Both the position numbers and the translations under genes were made by a program. From contig NZ_VAHD01000005.1 of NCBI RefSeq assembly GCF_005876985.1, positions 119,866 through 183,865 on the forward strand: DNA of 64,000 nt. The letters are read 5' to 3'. A model generated the notes under the pieces. The model was not told the DNA's origin. It searched no databases and worked only from the letters and a program-made list of their open reading frames with translations. Shown here in pieces: positions 6,774 through 14,668 of this stretch (the stretch's first letter is position 1; each line of letters starts with the position of its first letter). This DNA comes from Rhodoferax bucti. Its GTDB lineage: Bacteria; Pseudomonadota; Gammaproteobacteria; Burkholderiales; Burkholderiaceae_C.

Positions 6774-9689
6774 ATGAACAAAGAATCCTCAAACACATGC
6801 GGCTGTTCCAGCGGGCAACAGACTGGCTGCACGAAGGCACAGGCTGATACCGAATCCACTGTTTTCCATGTGAGTAACATGGACTGCCGCAACGAGGAAG
6901 CACTGGTGCGGCGCACGCTTGATGGCATGCCCGGTGTCGAAAGGCTGGACTTTGATCTTCCGCAACGCAAGCTGACGGTTCTGCACAGCGTGGTTTCGTC
7001 CGATGCCTTGGCGCAGGCGCTGAATGCGGTCGGTATGAAGGCACAGGCAGTGCTGGACACCTCCGTGCTAACCACCTACCGCATCGAAAACATGGACTGC
7101 ACGAGCGAGGAAAAACTAATCCGTTCGCACCTGGGCGCGGTCGAAGGGATTCAGAGCCTGGACTTTGACTTGGCCGCGCACACGTTGTCGGTGAAACACC
7201 GTGCTGAGACACGCGCGCAAGTGGAGCAGATTTTGGCCTCAATCGGAATGCATGCCAAGGAGCAAGGCGCAAGCACTGGGGAGGCGGCCGAAACTGCTGC
7301 ACTGGCCAAATCCCCGACGGTCCAACCCCAGCACACCCAGCCGTCCGAATCGGCTTCTCCGAAATCGGCCGGAGAGCGCGTGACGTACCGGATCGACAAC
7401 ATGGATTGCCCAACCGAAGAAGCGTTGATCCGTGATCGTCTGGGCAAGGTACCGGGCGTTGCCGCGCTCGACTTCAATTTGATGCAGCGCATGCTAGGTG
7501 TCCAGCACACCTTGCCGACCACAGAGTCCATCGAGAAGGCGCTGGCATCCATTGGGATGCGGGCAGAACGGCAAGGCGATCCGGTAGATACCACCGTCCT
7601 GCGTATTGCCAAGATGGATTGCCCAACCGAAGAAAGCCTCATCCGCAGCAAGCTGCAAGGCATGCCGGGCGTGCAGGGTCTGGACTTCAACCTCATGCAA
7701 CGTACCTTGACGGTGCGCCACACAACAGATGCCCTCAAGCCCGTAGTGGACGCGATCGAATCGCTTGGCATGGAAACCGAGGTACAGAAAACCGACGACC
7801 CACGTGATACCCAGCCTCCTGCGCACAAAACCAACTGGTGGCCGATGGCAGTCTCCGGCATCACGGCGGTGCTCGCTGAGGGTGTGTACTGGGTCAACGA
7901 CGGATTGCATTGGGCGGTCGTCGCGCTTGCCCTGGTATCGATCTTCACTGGCGGACTCAGCACCTACAAAAAGGGCTGGATTGCATTGAAGAACCTCAAC
8001 CTGAACATGAATGCCCTGATGTCCATTGCCGTGACTGGCGGTATGGCAATCGGTCACTGGCCTGAGGCCGCCATGGTCATGTTCCTCTTTGCACTGGCCG
8101 AAGTTATCGAGGCGAAGTCTCTGGACCGGGCTCGCAATGCCATTCGTGGCCTGATGGACCTGACGCCTGAGACTGCGACCGTGCGGCAGGTTGACGGTTC
8201 TTGGAAAGAAGTCCCGTCCAAGGAGGCAGCTAAAGGCGTAATAGTCCGGGTAAGACCCGGAGAGCGCATTGCGCTGGATGGTCTGATAACCGCCGGTCGC
8301 TCGACCATCAACCAAGCGCCCATCACAGGCGAAAGTCTACCGGTCGAAAAAACCGAAGGTGATCAGGTGTTCGCCGGTACTATTAATGAGACTGGTTCCT
8401 TCGAGTACCAGGTGACTGCTGGTGCCAATGACTCGACGCTCTCGCGCATCATCCACGCGGTGGAATCAGCTCAAGGCAGCCGAGCGCCCACGCAGCGCTT
8501 CGTGGATCAGTTTGCCCGTATCTATACCCCAGCTGTGTTTGTTGTGGCGGTGCTGGTGGCAATTGTTCCGCCCCTCGCTTTCGGCGGCATTTGGTTCGAC
8601 TGGATTTACAAGGCTATGGTGCTGTTGGTGATCGCTTGCCCGTGCGCGCTGGTCATCTCTACGCCTGTCACTATCGTCAGTGGCTTGGCTGCCGCCGCCA
8701 GACGCGGCATCCTGATCAAAGGCGGTGTTTACTTGGAAGGTGGGCGCAAGCTCAAGGTGCTGGCCCTGGACAAGACAGGGACGCTGACCCACGGTAAGCC
8801 AGAGCAAACCGACTTTGTGCCCTTGTTGGGCGACGCGCGAGACGTTGCCAGTTGGGCCTCCAGCTTGGCCGCTCGCTCAGATCACCCGGTGTCCCAGGCT
8901 ATCGCCCGCAAGGCGAACCGGGATGGCATCACCTTGCACGAAGTAGATGATTTCGCCGCTTTGCCCGGACGCGGCGTGCGTGGTCGTATCGCCGGCCGCA
9001 TTCTGCACATGGGAAATCACCGACTCGCGCAGGAGCTTGGCTTGAGTGAAGCGTCCCTTCAGTCGCGACTGGAAGCTCTGGAGCGCCAGGGCAAGACAGC
9101 AATCTTGCTGATGGACGATGGCACCGTACTTGGCATCTTCGCCGTTGCTGACACGGTGAAGGAAACCAGCCGCGAAGCCGTGGCGGACCTGCAGGCGCTG
9201 GGTGTGCGCACGCTGATGCTGACCGGCGATAACCAACACACGGCAACTGCGATAGCCGGCCAGGTCGGAATATCCGAAGCCCGAGGAGATCAACTGCCTG
9301 AGGACAAGCTCAAAACCATTGAGAGTCTGATTGGCGGCGACGGTCAGGTGGGCATGGTGGGCGACGGCATCAACGATTCTCCCGCGCTGGCGCGTGCAGA
9401 TATTGGTTTTGCCATGGGGGCGGCTGGCACCGATACCGCCATCGAAACGGCCGACGTGGCCCTGATGGACGATGACTTGCGCAAGATTCCCGCTTTCATT
9501 CGGTTATCACGCACCACGGCGGCGATTCTGACGCAGAACATCGTTCTGGCCCTTGGCATCAAAGCGGTTTTTCTCGCACTGACGTTCACGGGGCATGCCA
9601 CGATGTGGATGGCCGTGTTCGCGGACATGGGGGCGAGCCTGCTGGTCGTCTTCAACGGTCTGCGGCTACTAAAGCTCAAGTCAGTTTGA
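6774..9689 (+). CDS. cadA: P1B-type Cd/Zn/Pb-exporting ATPase with four N-terminal metal-binding domains
   Basis: A 971-residue heavy-metal ATPase that should pump Cd2+, Zn2+ or Pb2+ from cytoplasm to periplasm. Four HMA-like domains precede the membrane part, centred on MDC motifs at Cys38, Cys109, Cys212 and Cys283, each with one Cys followed by an Glu pair instead of the usual CxxC. A Cys-rich start (residues 9-19) and a Gln/Pro/Ser linker (about 165-200) are also seen. The ATPase core has TGES (519), the membrane CPC at 622-624, the phosphorylated Asp666 in DKTGT, the HP dipeptide at 704-705 and GDGIND. GIKAVFL and FADMGASLLVV near the end fit the Zn/Cd/Pb group. Most homologues have one or two HMA domains, so four is unusual. 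It opens an operon with pbrB- and pbrC-like genes. Confidence 0.93.
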   Translation: MNKESSNTCGCSSGQQTGCTKAQADTESTVFHVSNMDCRNEEALVRRTLDGMPGVERLDFDLPQRKLTVLHSVVSSDALAQALNAVGMKAQAVLDTSVLTTYRIENMDCTSEEKLIRSHLGAVEGIQSLDFDLAAHTLSVKHRAETRAQVEQILASIGMHAKEQGASTGEAAETAALAKSPTVQPQHTQPSESASPKSAGERVTYRIDNMDCPTEEALIRDRLGKVPGVAALDFNLMQRMLGVQHTLPTTESIEKALASIGMRAERQGDPVDTTVLRIAKMDCPTEESLIRSKLQGMPGVQGLDFNLMQRTLTVRHTTDALKPVVDAIESLGMETEVQKTDDPRDTQPPAHKTNWWPMAVSGITAVLAEGVYWVNDGLHWAVVALALVSIFTGGLSTYKKGWIALKNLNLNMNALMSIAVTGGMAIGHWPEAAMVMFLFALAEVIEAKSLDRARNAIRGLMDLTPETATVRQVDGSWKEVPSKEAAKGVIVRVRPGERIALDGLITAGRSTINQAPITGESLPVEKTEGDQVFAGTINETGSFEYQVTAGANDSTLSRIIHAVESAQGSRAPTQRFVDQFARIYTPAVFVVAVLVAIVPPLAFGGIWFDWIYKAMVLLVIACPCALVISTPVTIVSGLAAAARRGILIKGGVYLEGGRKLKVLALDKTGTLTHGKPEQTDFVPLLGDARDVASWASSLAARSDHPVSQAIARKANRDGITLHEVDDFAALPGRGVRGRIAGRILHMGNHRLAQELGLSEASLQSRLEALERQGKTAILLMDDGTVLGIFAVADTVKETSREAVADLQALGVRTLMLTGDNQHTATAIAGQVGISEARGDQLPEDKLKTIESLIGGDGQVGMVGDGINDSPALARADIGFAMGAAGTDTAIETADVALMDDDLRKIPAFIRLSRTTAAILTQNIVLALGIKAVFLALTFTGHATMWMAVFADMGASLLVVFNGLRLLKLKSV

Positions 9690-9695
9690 AAAAGC

Positions 9696-10307
9696 ATGCT
9701 GACATCCGAGACCGCAAGACGCTGGTTGTATGACTGGGGCGGCGCCAATGTAGAAATCTTTCTGGCCATCCAGCGCAGCTTGCCGGAGGGCTGGAATTGG
9801 CTGCCCGAGCTCCTAAGCGCGATCGGTAGCTACTGGGGCGCACCGGCAGTCGTGGTGCTGTTACTGGTTTGGCAACGGCTGAAAATTCGACAGAAAGCAA
9901 CTCCGCTGAGTGTGCCCATGTGGAGGTTTGTACTGGCGTTCCCGCTTGCGATGGCCACTGGCGCTCTCGCCAAAGCATTTTTCGCCCTGCCGCGCCCGTT
10001 TGTCCTGCTTGGCGACTCGGTCTACCGCGCCGCATCTGCTCCCGACAGTCGCTACACCTTGCCCAGTGGCCATTCAGTCTACGTCGGCGTCCTGGTGGCG
10101 GCCCTGTGGCCAGAATTGGGCCGGACCGGCAGGACAAGCCTGTTGCTTTTTGCAGCAGCGGTGGGCTGGTCGCGCATCGTGCTGGGTGCACATTATCCGG
10201 CGGACGTTATCGCCGGCTTTGCGCTGGGTTGGTCGTGTGTCGCTGCGGTGGGTCCATGGGCCCAGCGCTTCGTGCGGGGTCAGTTATTCACGGGAGCTAA
10301 CCGGTGA
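9696..10307 (+). CDS. pbrB: PAP2-family phosphatase (PbrB-like)
   Basis: A 203-residue integral membrane phosphatase with the three PAP2 signature blocks: KAFFALPRP (about 82-90), PSGHS (about 123-127) and SRIVLGAHYPADV (about 152-164), which supply the phosphate-binding and catalytic His residues. In the Cupriavidus pbr operon a similar enzyme (PbrB, undecaprenyl pyrophosphate phosphatase-like) is thought to release phosphate in the periplasm that precipitates exported Pb2+. It begins 6 bp after the ATPase stop and its stop overlaps the GTG of the next gene by 4 bp. Generic lipid phosphatase activity is the alternative; the context favours the metal role. Confidence 0.82.
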   Translation: MLTSETARRWLYDWGGANVEIFLAIQRSLPEGWNWLPELLSAIGSYWGAPAVVVLLLVWQRLKIRQKATPLSVPMWRFVLAFPLAMATGALAKAFFALPRPFVLLGDSVYRAASAPDSRYTLPSGHSVYVGVLVAALWPELGRTGRTSLLLFAAAVGWSRIVLGAHYPADVIAGFALGWSCVAAVGPWAQRFVRGQLFTGANR

Positions 10308-10876
10308 AGGGAGCCTTCCAAGCTGCGCTGTGCGCAGCCGACGCTATCGATTGGGCTAACCGGCGGATGGCCTTCATCGTTCGTTGGGGCTTGCTGGCCA
10401 ACGCCGTTCTGATCGCCGGTAATGCGATCAGCCGCAAATTCCTTGGTGTCGCGTCTTCCACCATGTACGACGTGCAACCGCACCTGTTCGCTGCGGCGGT
10501 GCTACTGATGGCCGCCTACACCTTCAAGCGCGATGAGCATGTACGTATCGACATCTTTTCGGGCTTCCTCGGGCCGCGCGGCATGGCATGGCTCGATCTG
10601 GTCGGGATCTTGGTGGTGGTGGTGCCGCTGTGCTTGGTTGCTGTGTGGGTGACTTGGCCGGACTTCGTCACCTCGTTCATTACCGGCGAGAGCCGCGCTA
10701 GCCGCGAAAGCCTGAGTAATTTTCCGGCCTGGATCATGAAAGGCATGATCCCGCTCGGTTTCCTGAGTCTGGCTGCCCAGGGCGCAGCCGAGGCGGTGCG
10801 CTGCCTCAGTTTCTTGACCGGCGCCGCGCCGCGTCCGCGCCCAGCCGAACATCTGGACCGGCAAGGATTGACATGA
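10304..10876 (+). CDS. TRAP transporter small permease (DctQ-like)
   Basis: A 190-residue protein with four predicted membrane helices and the DctQ features of TRAP small subunits: a conserved RKFLG segment after helix 1 and the loop AYTFKRDEHVRIDIF before helix 3. It begins with a GTG in a GTGA overlap with the PAP2 gene and ends in an ATGA overlap with the large permease gene. TRAP transporters normally import organic acids using a periplasmic DctP-type binding protein, and no dctP gene is present here. Its place inside a lead/cadmium operon is unexplained. Confidence 0.85.
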   Translation: MKGAFQAALCAADAIDWANRRMAFIVRWGLLANAVLIAGNAISRKFLGVASSTMYDVQPHLFAAAVLLMAAYTFKRDEHVRIDIFSGFLGPRGMAWLDLVGILVVVVPLCLVAVWVTWPDFVTSFITGESRASRESLSNFPAWIMKGMIPLGFLSLAAQGAAEAVRCLSFLTGAAPRPRPAEHLDRQGLT

Positions 10877-12291
10877 GCCCGGACCTTCTCGCTCCGTTGA
10901 TGTTCGCTACGTTGGTCATCGTGCTGCTGGCCGGATTCCCGGTGGCCTTCTCACTGGCCGCCGTGGCGATGACTTTTGGCGCGCTTGGCGTGGCGCTTGG
11001 GCACTTCCACGCGTCCTTCCTGCTTGTCATGCCACTACGTGTACAGGGCGTCTTCAACAGCGACAACTTCTTGGCGGTGCCTCTATTCGTACTCATGGGG
11101 CTGATCTTGGAGCGAACGGGCGTTGCCGAAAACACTCTGGTAGCACTCGGCCGGTTGTTCGGGAGTACCCCGGGCGGACTGCTCTACGCCACCATCATCG
11201 TTGGTGCAGCGCTATCCGCAATCACGGGCTTCGTATCGGCGTCGGTAATCGCCATGGGTTTGATCGCACTGCCGGCAATGCTCAAGGCAGGCTACGACGC
11301 GCGCATGGCAACCGGTGCGATCGCCGCCGCAGGCACTCTGGCCCAGATGCTCCCCCCCAGTCTGGTGCTGATCGTGTTGGCCGAGCAGGTGGAAGTGCCG
11401 CTGATCGACATCTTTCACGCCACGCTGCTGCCCAGCGCGATCCTGGTTGGGCTGTACCTTCTTTTCGTACTGATCGCGACAAAACTGCGACCGTCACTGG
11501 CACCACCGATCGCCACTTTGGAGGTCACCTCTCGCAAGCGGATGTGGCTCGATGCGGGAGTTGCCGCCGGCGTGCCGCTTGGCCTGATTTGCACCATCCT
11601 CGTTTCGGTCTACTTTGGGATAGCCACGCCAACCGAGGGCGGAGCGATCGGCGTCTGTGGAGCGCTTTTGATAGGCGCCGCGCGTAGGCGACTTGCGGGT
11701 GGGCGACTCAGCCAGGCCCTGACAAATACGGGTGTCCTATGCTCCAGCGTGATTTTTTTGCTGCTCGGGGCCTCGTTTTTCACACTCGTCTTCCGGGGAT
11801 TTGACGGCCAGGTGTGGATCGAGGGCCTCTTCCAACACCTGCCGGAGGGGCAAACGCCATTTCTTCTCGCAGTCATCCTGGGAATTTTCCTGCTCGGCTT
11901 CTTCCTTGACTTCTTCGAGATCGCATTTATTGCTATCCCGCTTATCACGCCAGTAGCACGCAAACTCGGGGTCGATATGGTGTGGCTGACCGTGATGATC
12001 GCGGTCGTCCTGCAGACTTCCTTCATGCATCCGCCGTTCGGCATTGCGCTGTACAACCTGCGCAGCATTGCCCCTGCCACTGTCCGTACAGCCCAGATCT
12101 ACATGGGTGCAATCCCATTCTTGGCAATACAGCTGTTGATGGTGGGAATCCTGGTGGCCTTTCCCGGTCTAGCGACCATCGAGCAAGTGCAGGTTCAGGC
12201 AACTGAGCAGGAAATTGAAGACGCCTTACACCCTGCTTCCACCGATACAGTGGCCGAGCCGGATACTCTTGAATTGGAAAAAAGTAGATGA
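10873..12291 (+). CDS. TRAP transporter large permease (DctM-like)
   Basis: A 472-residue polytopic protein (about 12 helices) of the DctM family. Recognisable pieces are FLAVPLFVLMG, the GSTPGG motif, GAALSAITGFVSASV, the TLAQMLPPSLVLIV segment and the PTEGGAIGV repeat. The last 45 residues are an acidic cytoplasmic tail (EQEIEDALHP to LELEKSR), longer than usual. It overlaps the small permease gene and the lspA gene by 4 bp each, so it is translationally locked into the metal operon. Substrate is unknown. The absence of a binding-protein gene leaves open either use of a binding protein encoded elsewhere or another function. Confidence 0.88.
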   Translation: MSPDLLAPLMFATLVIVLLAGFPVAFSLAAVAMTFGALGVALGHFHASFLLVMPLRVQGVFNSDNFLAVPLFVLMGLILERTGVAENTLVALGRLFGSTPGGLLYATIIVGAALSAITGFVSASVIAMGLIALPAMLKAGYDARMATGAIAAAGTLAQMLPPSLVLIVLAEQVEVPLIDIFHATLLPSAILVGLYLLFVLIATKLRPSLAPPIATLEVTSRKRMWLDAGVAAGVPLGLICTILVSVYFGIATPTEGGAIGVCGALLIGAARRRLAGGRLSQALTNTGVLCSSVIFLLLGASFFTLVFRGFDGQVWIEGLFQHLPEGQTPFLLAVILGIFLLGFFLDFFEIAFIAIPLITPVARKLGVDMVWLTVMIAVVLQTSFMHPPFGIALYNLRSIAPATVRTAQIYMGAIPFLAIQLLMVGILVAFPGLATIEQVQVQATEQEIEDALHPASTDTVAEPDTLELEKSR

Positions 12292-12764
12292 ACCATCCCC
12301 CAAGCAGAATGCAGTGGTATTCACTTGCCGTGGGTATATTCGCCGCCGACCAAGCCACCAAGACCTATGTCGATATGACAACCCCTTTGGGATGGTCGCA
12401 TTATGTGACGTCTTTTTTCAATCTAGTCCATGTTCTTAATCCAGGTGCGGCATTCAGCTTCCTTGCCAGCGCTGGTGGATGGCAGCGTTGGTTTTTCCTT
12501 GCGCTCGCACTTGCCGCGGCGACATGGCTTGTTTGGACTTTGTGGCGCCCACTACGCGGGCTGGAGGGTATCTCATACAGCCTTATCTTGGGTGGTGCCC
12601 TTGGTAACGGATTGGACCGTGCCGTCCGCGGGCAAGTCGTCGACTACCTCGATTTCCACGTGCGCGGCATGCACTGGCCCGCATTCAATTTGGCTGACAC
12701 AGCCATTGTCGGAGGTGTAATGGTGATGGTCGTTCGGTTGCTGATGGGTGAGAAGAAGTCATAA
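12288..12764 (+). CDS. lspA: Signal peptidase II-like protease (PbrC-type LspA)
   Basis: A 158-residue membrane aspartic protease with the LspA signature. Asp119 lies in RGQVVDYLD and Asp137 in PAFNLADTA, corresponding to the two catalytic aspartates, and LNPGAAF is also conserved. LspA removes prolipoprotein signal peptides, and in the Cupriavidus pbr operon the related PbrC was proposed to process lipoproteins or PbrB. It is the last gene of the operon that starts at 6774, overlapping dctM by 4 bp. A second lspA copy lies at 23976-24500, so this is a dedicated paralogue rather than the housekeeping gene. Confidence 0.88.
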   Translation: MNHPPSRMQWYSLAVGIFAADQATKTYVDMTTPLGWSHYVTSFFNLVHVLNPGAAFSFLASAGGWQRWFFLALALAAATWLVWTLWRPLRGLEGISYSLILGGALGNGLDRAVRGQVVDYLDFHVRGMHWPAFNLADTAIVGGVMVMVVRLLMGEKKS

Positions 12765-12822
12765 ACACCGGATGAAAACGGCCAAAATTACACCAACGTA
12801 TCCACTTGGATTCCCTATCAAA

Positions 12823-13011
12823 ATGGACGCTACCATCCTCAAATCCGTACTCGCTTGCCCGCACTGCCGCTTGTGAGCGACAGTCATACCCACCGATGCG
12901 TGCCAGTTTTTTTACGAATGTTCAAAGCGCAAATCAACGCTACACCCGAAACCAGGATGTTGCTGCGTGTACTGGGCAACACTGAGGAATAACGCTCACG
13001 CTCCATGGTGA
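12823..13011 (+). pseudogene. Degenerate GDCCVxC-type small Cys-rich protein gene
   Basis: Reading from the ATG gives MDATILKSVLACPHCRL, then a TGA at 12874-12876, then in the same frame IPTDACQFFYECSKRK and HPKPGCCCVYW. This resembles the small GDCCVxC family found next to metal genes (CPHC...MPTDACQFFYEC...KPGDCCVFC). The internal stop, the loss of a CxxC pair (SKRK) and a corrupted C-terminus show that it is dead. The TGA does not sit at a family Cys position, so selenocysteine is unlikely. It follows the cadA operon by 58 bp. Confidence 0.7.
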
Positions 13012-13061
13012 CCGATCCCAATGCTGCGTAACCTCATCAATATCTGCTTTGAGTTCCATGC

Positions 13062-14114
13062 TCAGGAATGCCCGTGACGATGGTGGATATCAGGAAAATG
13101 CCTGTGATGATGGTGCAGGAAGCCATGCGTGTGGAGGTGCACATGGGCCTTATCACCCGTCCACTCAAAGTCATGTGTGTGCTGGTGGTGGGCATCGTGT
13201 GAATGCGAGTGCGTATGCGCCATGGGCTCATGGTCATGCATATGGTCATGGACTTCCGTCAAATGCAGCCATACACCTACGCCCATAAGTGCAGCTGCCA
13301 CCCAGAATGCAAGCCCCGTGGGTTCTCCCAACATTAGCAGTGCCACGGCGGCTCCAATGAATGGAGCGGTCGAGAAATAGGCGCCTGTGCGCGCAGTCCC
13401 CAGCCCACGCAGGGCTAGGACAAACATGACCAAACTGAAACCGTAGCCTAGTAGGCCCACGGTCATCGTCCCGGCAATGGTTGCGAAGCCAGGCAGCGGA
13501 ACATCCAAAACCACAGCCATCGAAGTGTTCACCAAGCCTGCCACCACTCCTTTGCTGCAGGCAATGAATAGCGCGTCCGACGCGGAGACCTTACGGGTCA
13601 GGTTGTTGTCGATAGCCCAACACAGGCAGGCGATCCCGACCAACACCGGCCCGGCCCAGTCTGAGAAGTTGGAGCTCTGACTGGGCCACGACAGCACGAC
13701 ACCGCCCGCCACGATGGCCACCATGCCCCATACCAAACGCTTATCAGCGCTTTCCTTGAAAACCAGCCAGGCAATGGTGGCAGTCAAAACAGCTTCGAGA
13801 TTCAGCAAGAGAGAGGCGCTTGATCCACTGGTGCTGGTGAGACCAAACATCAAGGCCAAGGGCCCCAGTACCCCACCAAACAGAATGGCTCCGAGCAGCC
13901 AAGGCCATTCCCCAGGCGGCAACTGAGATGCTCGCCACCCACGATCCCGAATCAAGCGGACCAGGCCCAAACCGACACCACTGCCCAAGTACAGCAATCC
14001 CGCAAGCAAGAGGGGCGACATGTCGCCAACCAGTAATTTGGCAAACGGGGTACTGGCGCCAAACAATATGGCGGCGCCCAAAGCAAAAAGCGCAGCTCGG
14101 TTTGAAAAGATCAT
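13062..14114 (-). CDS. EamA/DMT-family transporter with His-rich C-terminal tail
   Basis: A 350-residue protein. Residues 1-290 are ten membrane helices in two EamA repeats (GASTPFAKLL in the first, LLGYGFSLVMFVLALRGLG in the second). The final 60 residues are extremely His-rich (HDHMHDHEPMAHTHSHSHD and further HxH runs), predicted in the cytoplasm and suited to binding Zn2+, Ni2+ or Co2+. The family exports metabolites; such tails are seen in variants next to metal genes, suggesting metal efflux or metal-gated export. It is transcribed leftward from the cadR side, 46 bp beyond the cadR stop, so both may share the cadR transcript. Confidence 0.82.
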   Translation of the reverse strand: MIFSNRAALFALGAAILFGASTPFAKLLVGDMSPLLLAGLLYLGSGVGLGLVRLIRDRGWRASQLPPGEWPWLLGAILFGGVLGPLALMFGLTSTSGSSASLLLNLEAVLTATIAWLVFKESADKRLVWGMVAIVAGGVVLSWPSQSSNFSDWAGPVLVGIACLCWAIDNNLTRKVSASDALFIACSKGVVAGLVNTSMAVVLDVPLPGFATIAGTMTVGLLGYGFSLVMFVLALRGLGTARTGAYFSTAPFIGAAVALLMLGEPTGLAFWVAAALMGVGVWLHLTEVHDHMHDHEPMAHTHSHSHDAHHQHTHDFEWTGDKAHVHLHTHGFLHHHHRHFPDIHHRHGHS

Positions 14115-14160
14115 TTGAAGATGCTCTATGGATGTGATCGGGGCAGCTGGAACTGAGAGT

Positions 14161-14592
14161 TCAGCCCAGATGGGTGTGACGTTCGATCTTGGCCTCTATC
14201 TCCATGGACGCAACACCTTGCAAAATTCCACAGGAATCGACGGCCTGTTCTGACGCGCAGCGTTCGCGTAGCTCCCGAAGCTGCTTTTTGAGATGTGTGA
14301 GCTCCTGAATTCGCTCATTCACATGGGAGATGTGCTGGTCAAAGACATCGTTGATGGCGCCGCAACCGTCTGCAGGCTGATCCGCCAGATCCAACAAAGT
14401 GTGGATTTCCTCTTGGCTCATATCCAGTGCCCGGCAATTGCGGATAAACCGCAGGCGCTCAAGGTGTTCAGGACCGTAAATCCGGAAATTTCCCTGTGTA
14501 CGCGCCGGCTCAGGAAGCAGGCCCGCCTTTTCGTAGTACCGAACCGTCTCCACGGTGCACTGCGCCACTTGGGCCAATTCGCCGATTTTCAT
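14161..14592 (-). CDS. cadR: MerR-family Cd(II)/Pb(II)-responsive regulator
   Basis: A 143-residue MerR protein when started at the ATG at 14592, preceded by GGAG; a longer frame adds four residues. The MKIGELAQVAQCTVETVRYYEKAG part is the winged helix. Cys77, Cys112 and Cys121 match the metal ligands of CadR/PbrR proteins, and the last residues contain a short HTHLG. It is divergent from cadA at 14669 and adjoins the promoter at 14612-14642. It is a diverged paralogue of the regulator at 6265-6681, so cross-regulation between the two cad units is possible. Confidence 0.88.
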   Translation of the reverse strand: MKIGELAQVAQCTVETVRYYEKAGLLPEPARTQGNFRIYGPEHLERLRFIRNCRALDMSQEEIHTLLDLADQPADGCGAINDVFDQHISHVNERIQELTHLKKQLRELRERCASEQAVDSCGILQGVASMEIEAKIERHTHLG

Positions 14593-14611
14593 GAAGGTCT
14601 CCATAAATGTC

Positions 14612-14642
14612 TTGACTCTATAGTAACTACAGGTTGTGTAAT
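14612..14642 (+). promoter_or_regulatory. MerR-type promoter/operator for the second cadA
   Basis: TTGACT at 14612-14617 and TGTAAT at 14637-14642 with a 19-bp spacer carrying the CTATAGTAACTACAGG dyad. The layout is identical to the promoters at 6703 and at 20923-20953. Confidence 0.85.
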
Positions 14643-14668
14643 TTGGACATATTCAATGAAAAGCCCCT

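Noticed and set aside
12823..13011. Selenocysteine reading of the internal TGA
   Set aside because: The TGA is not at a conserved Cys position of the family and the downstream part has lost other Cys residues; decay explains it better.
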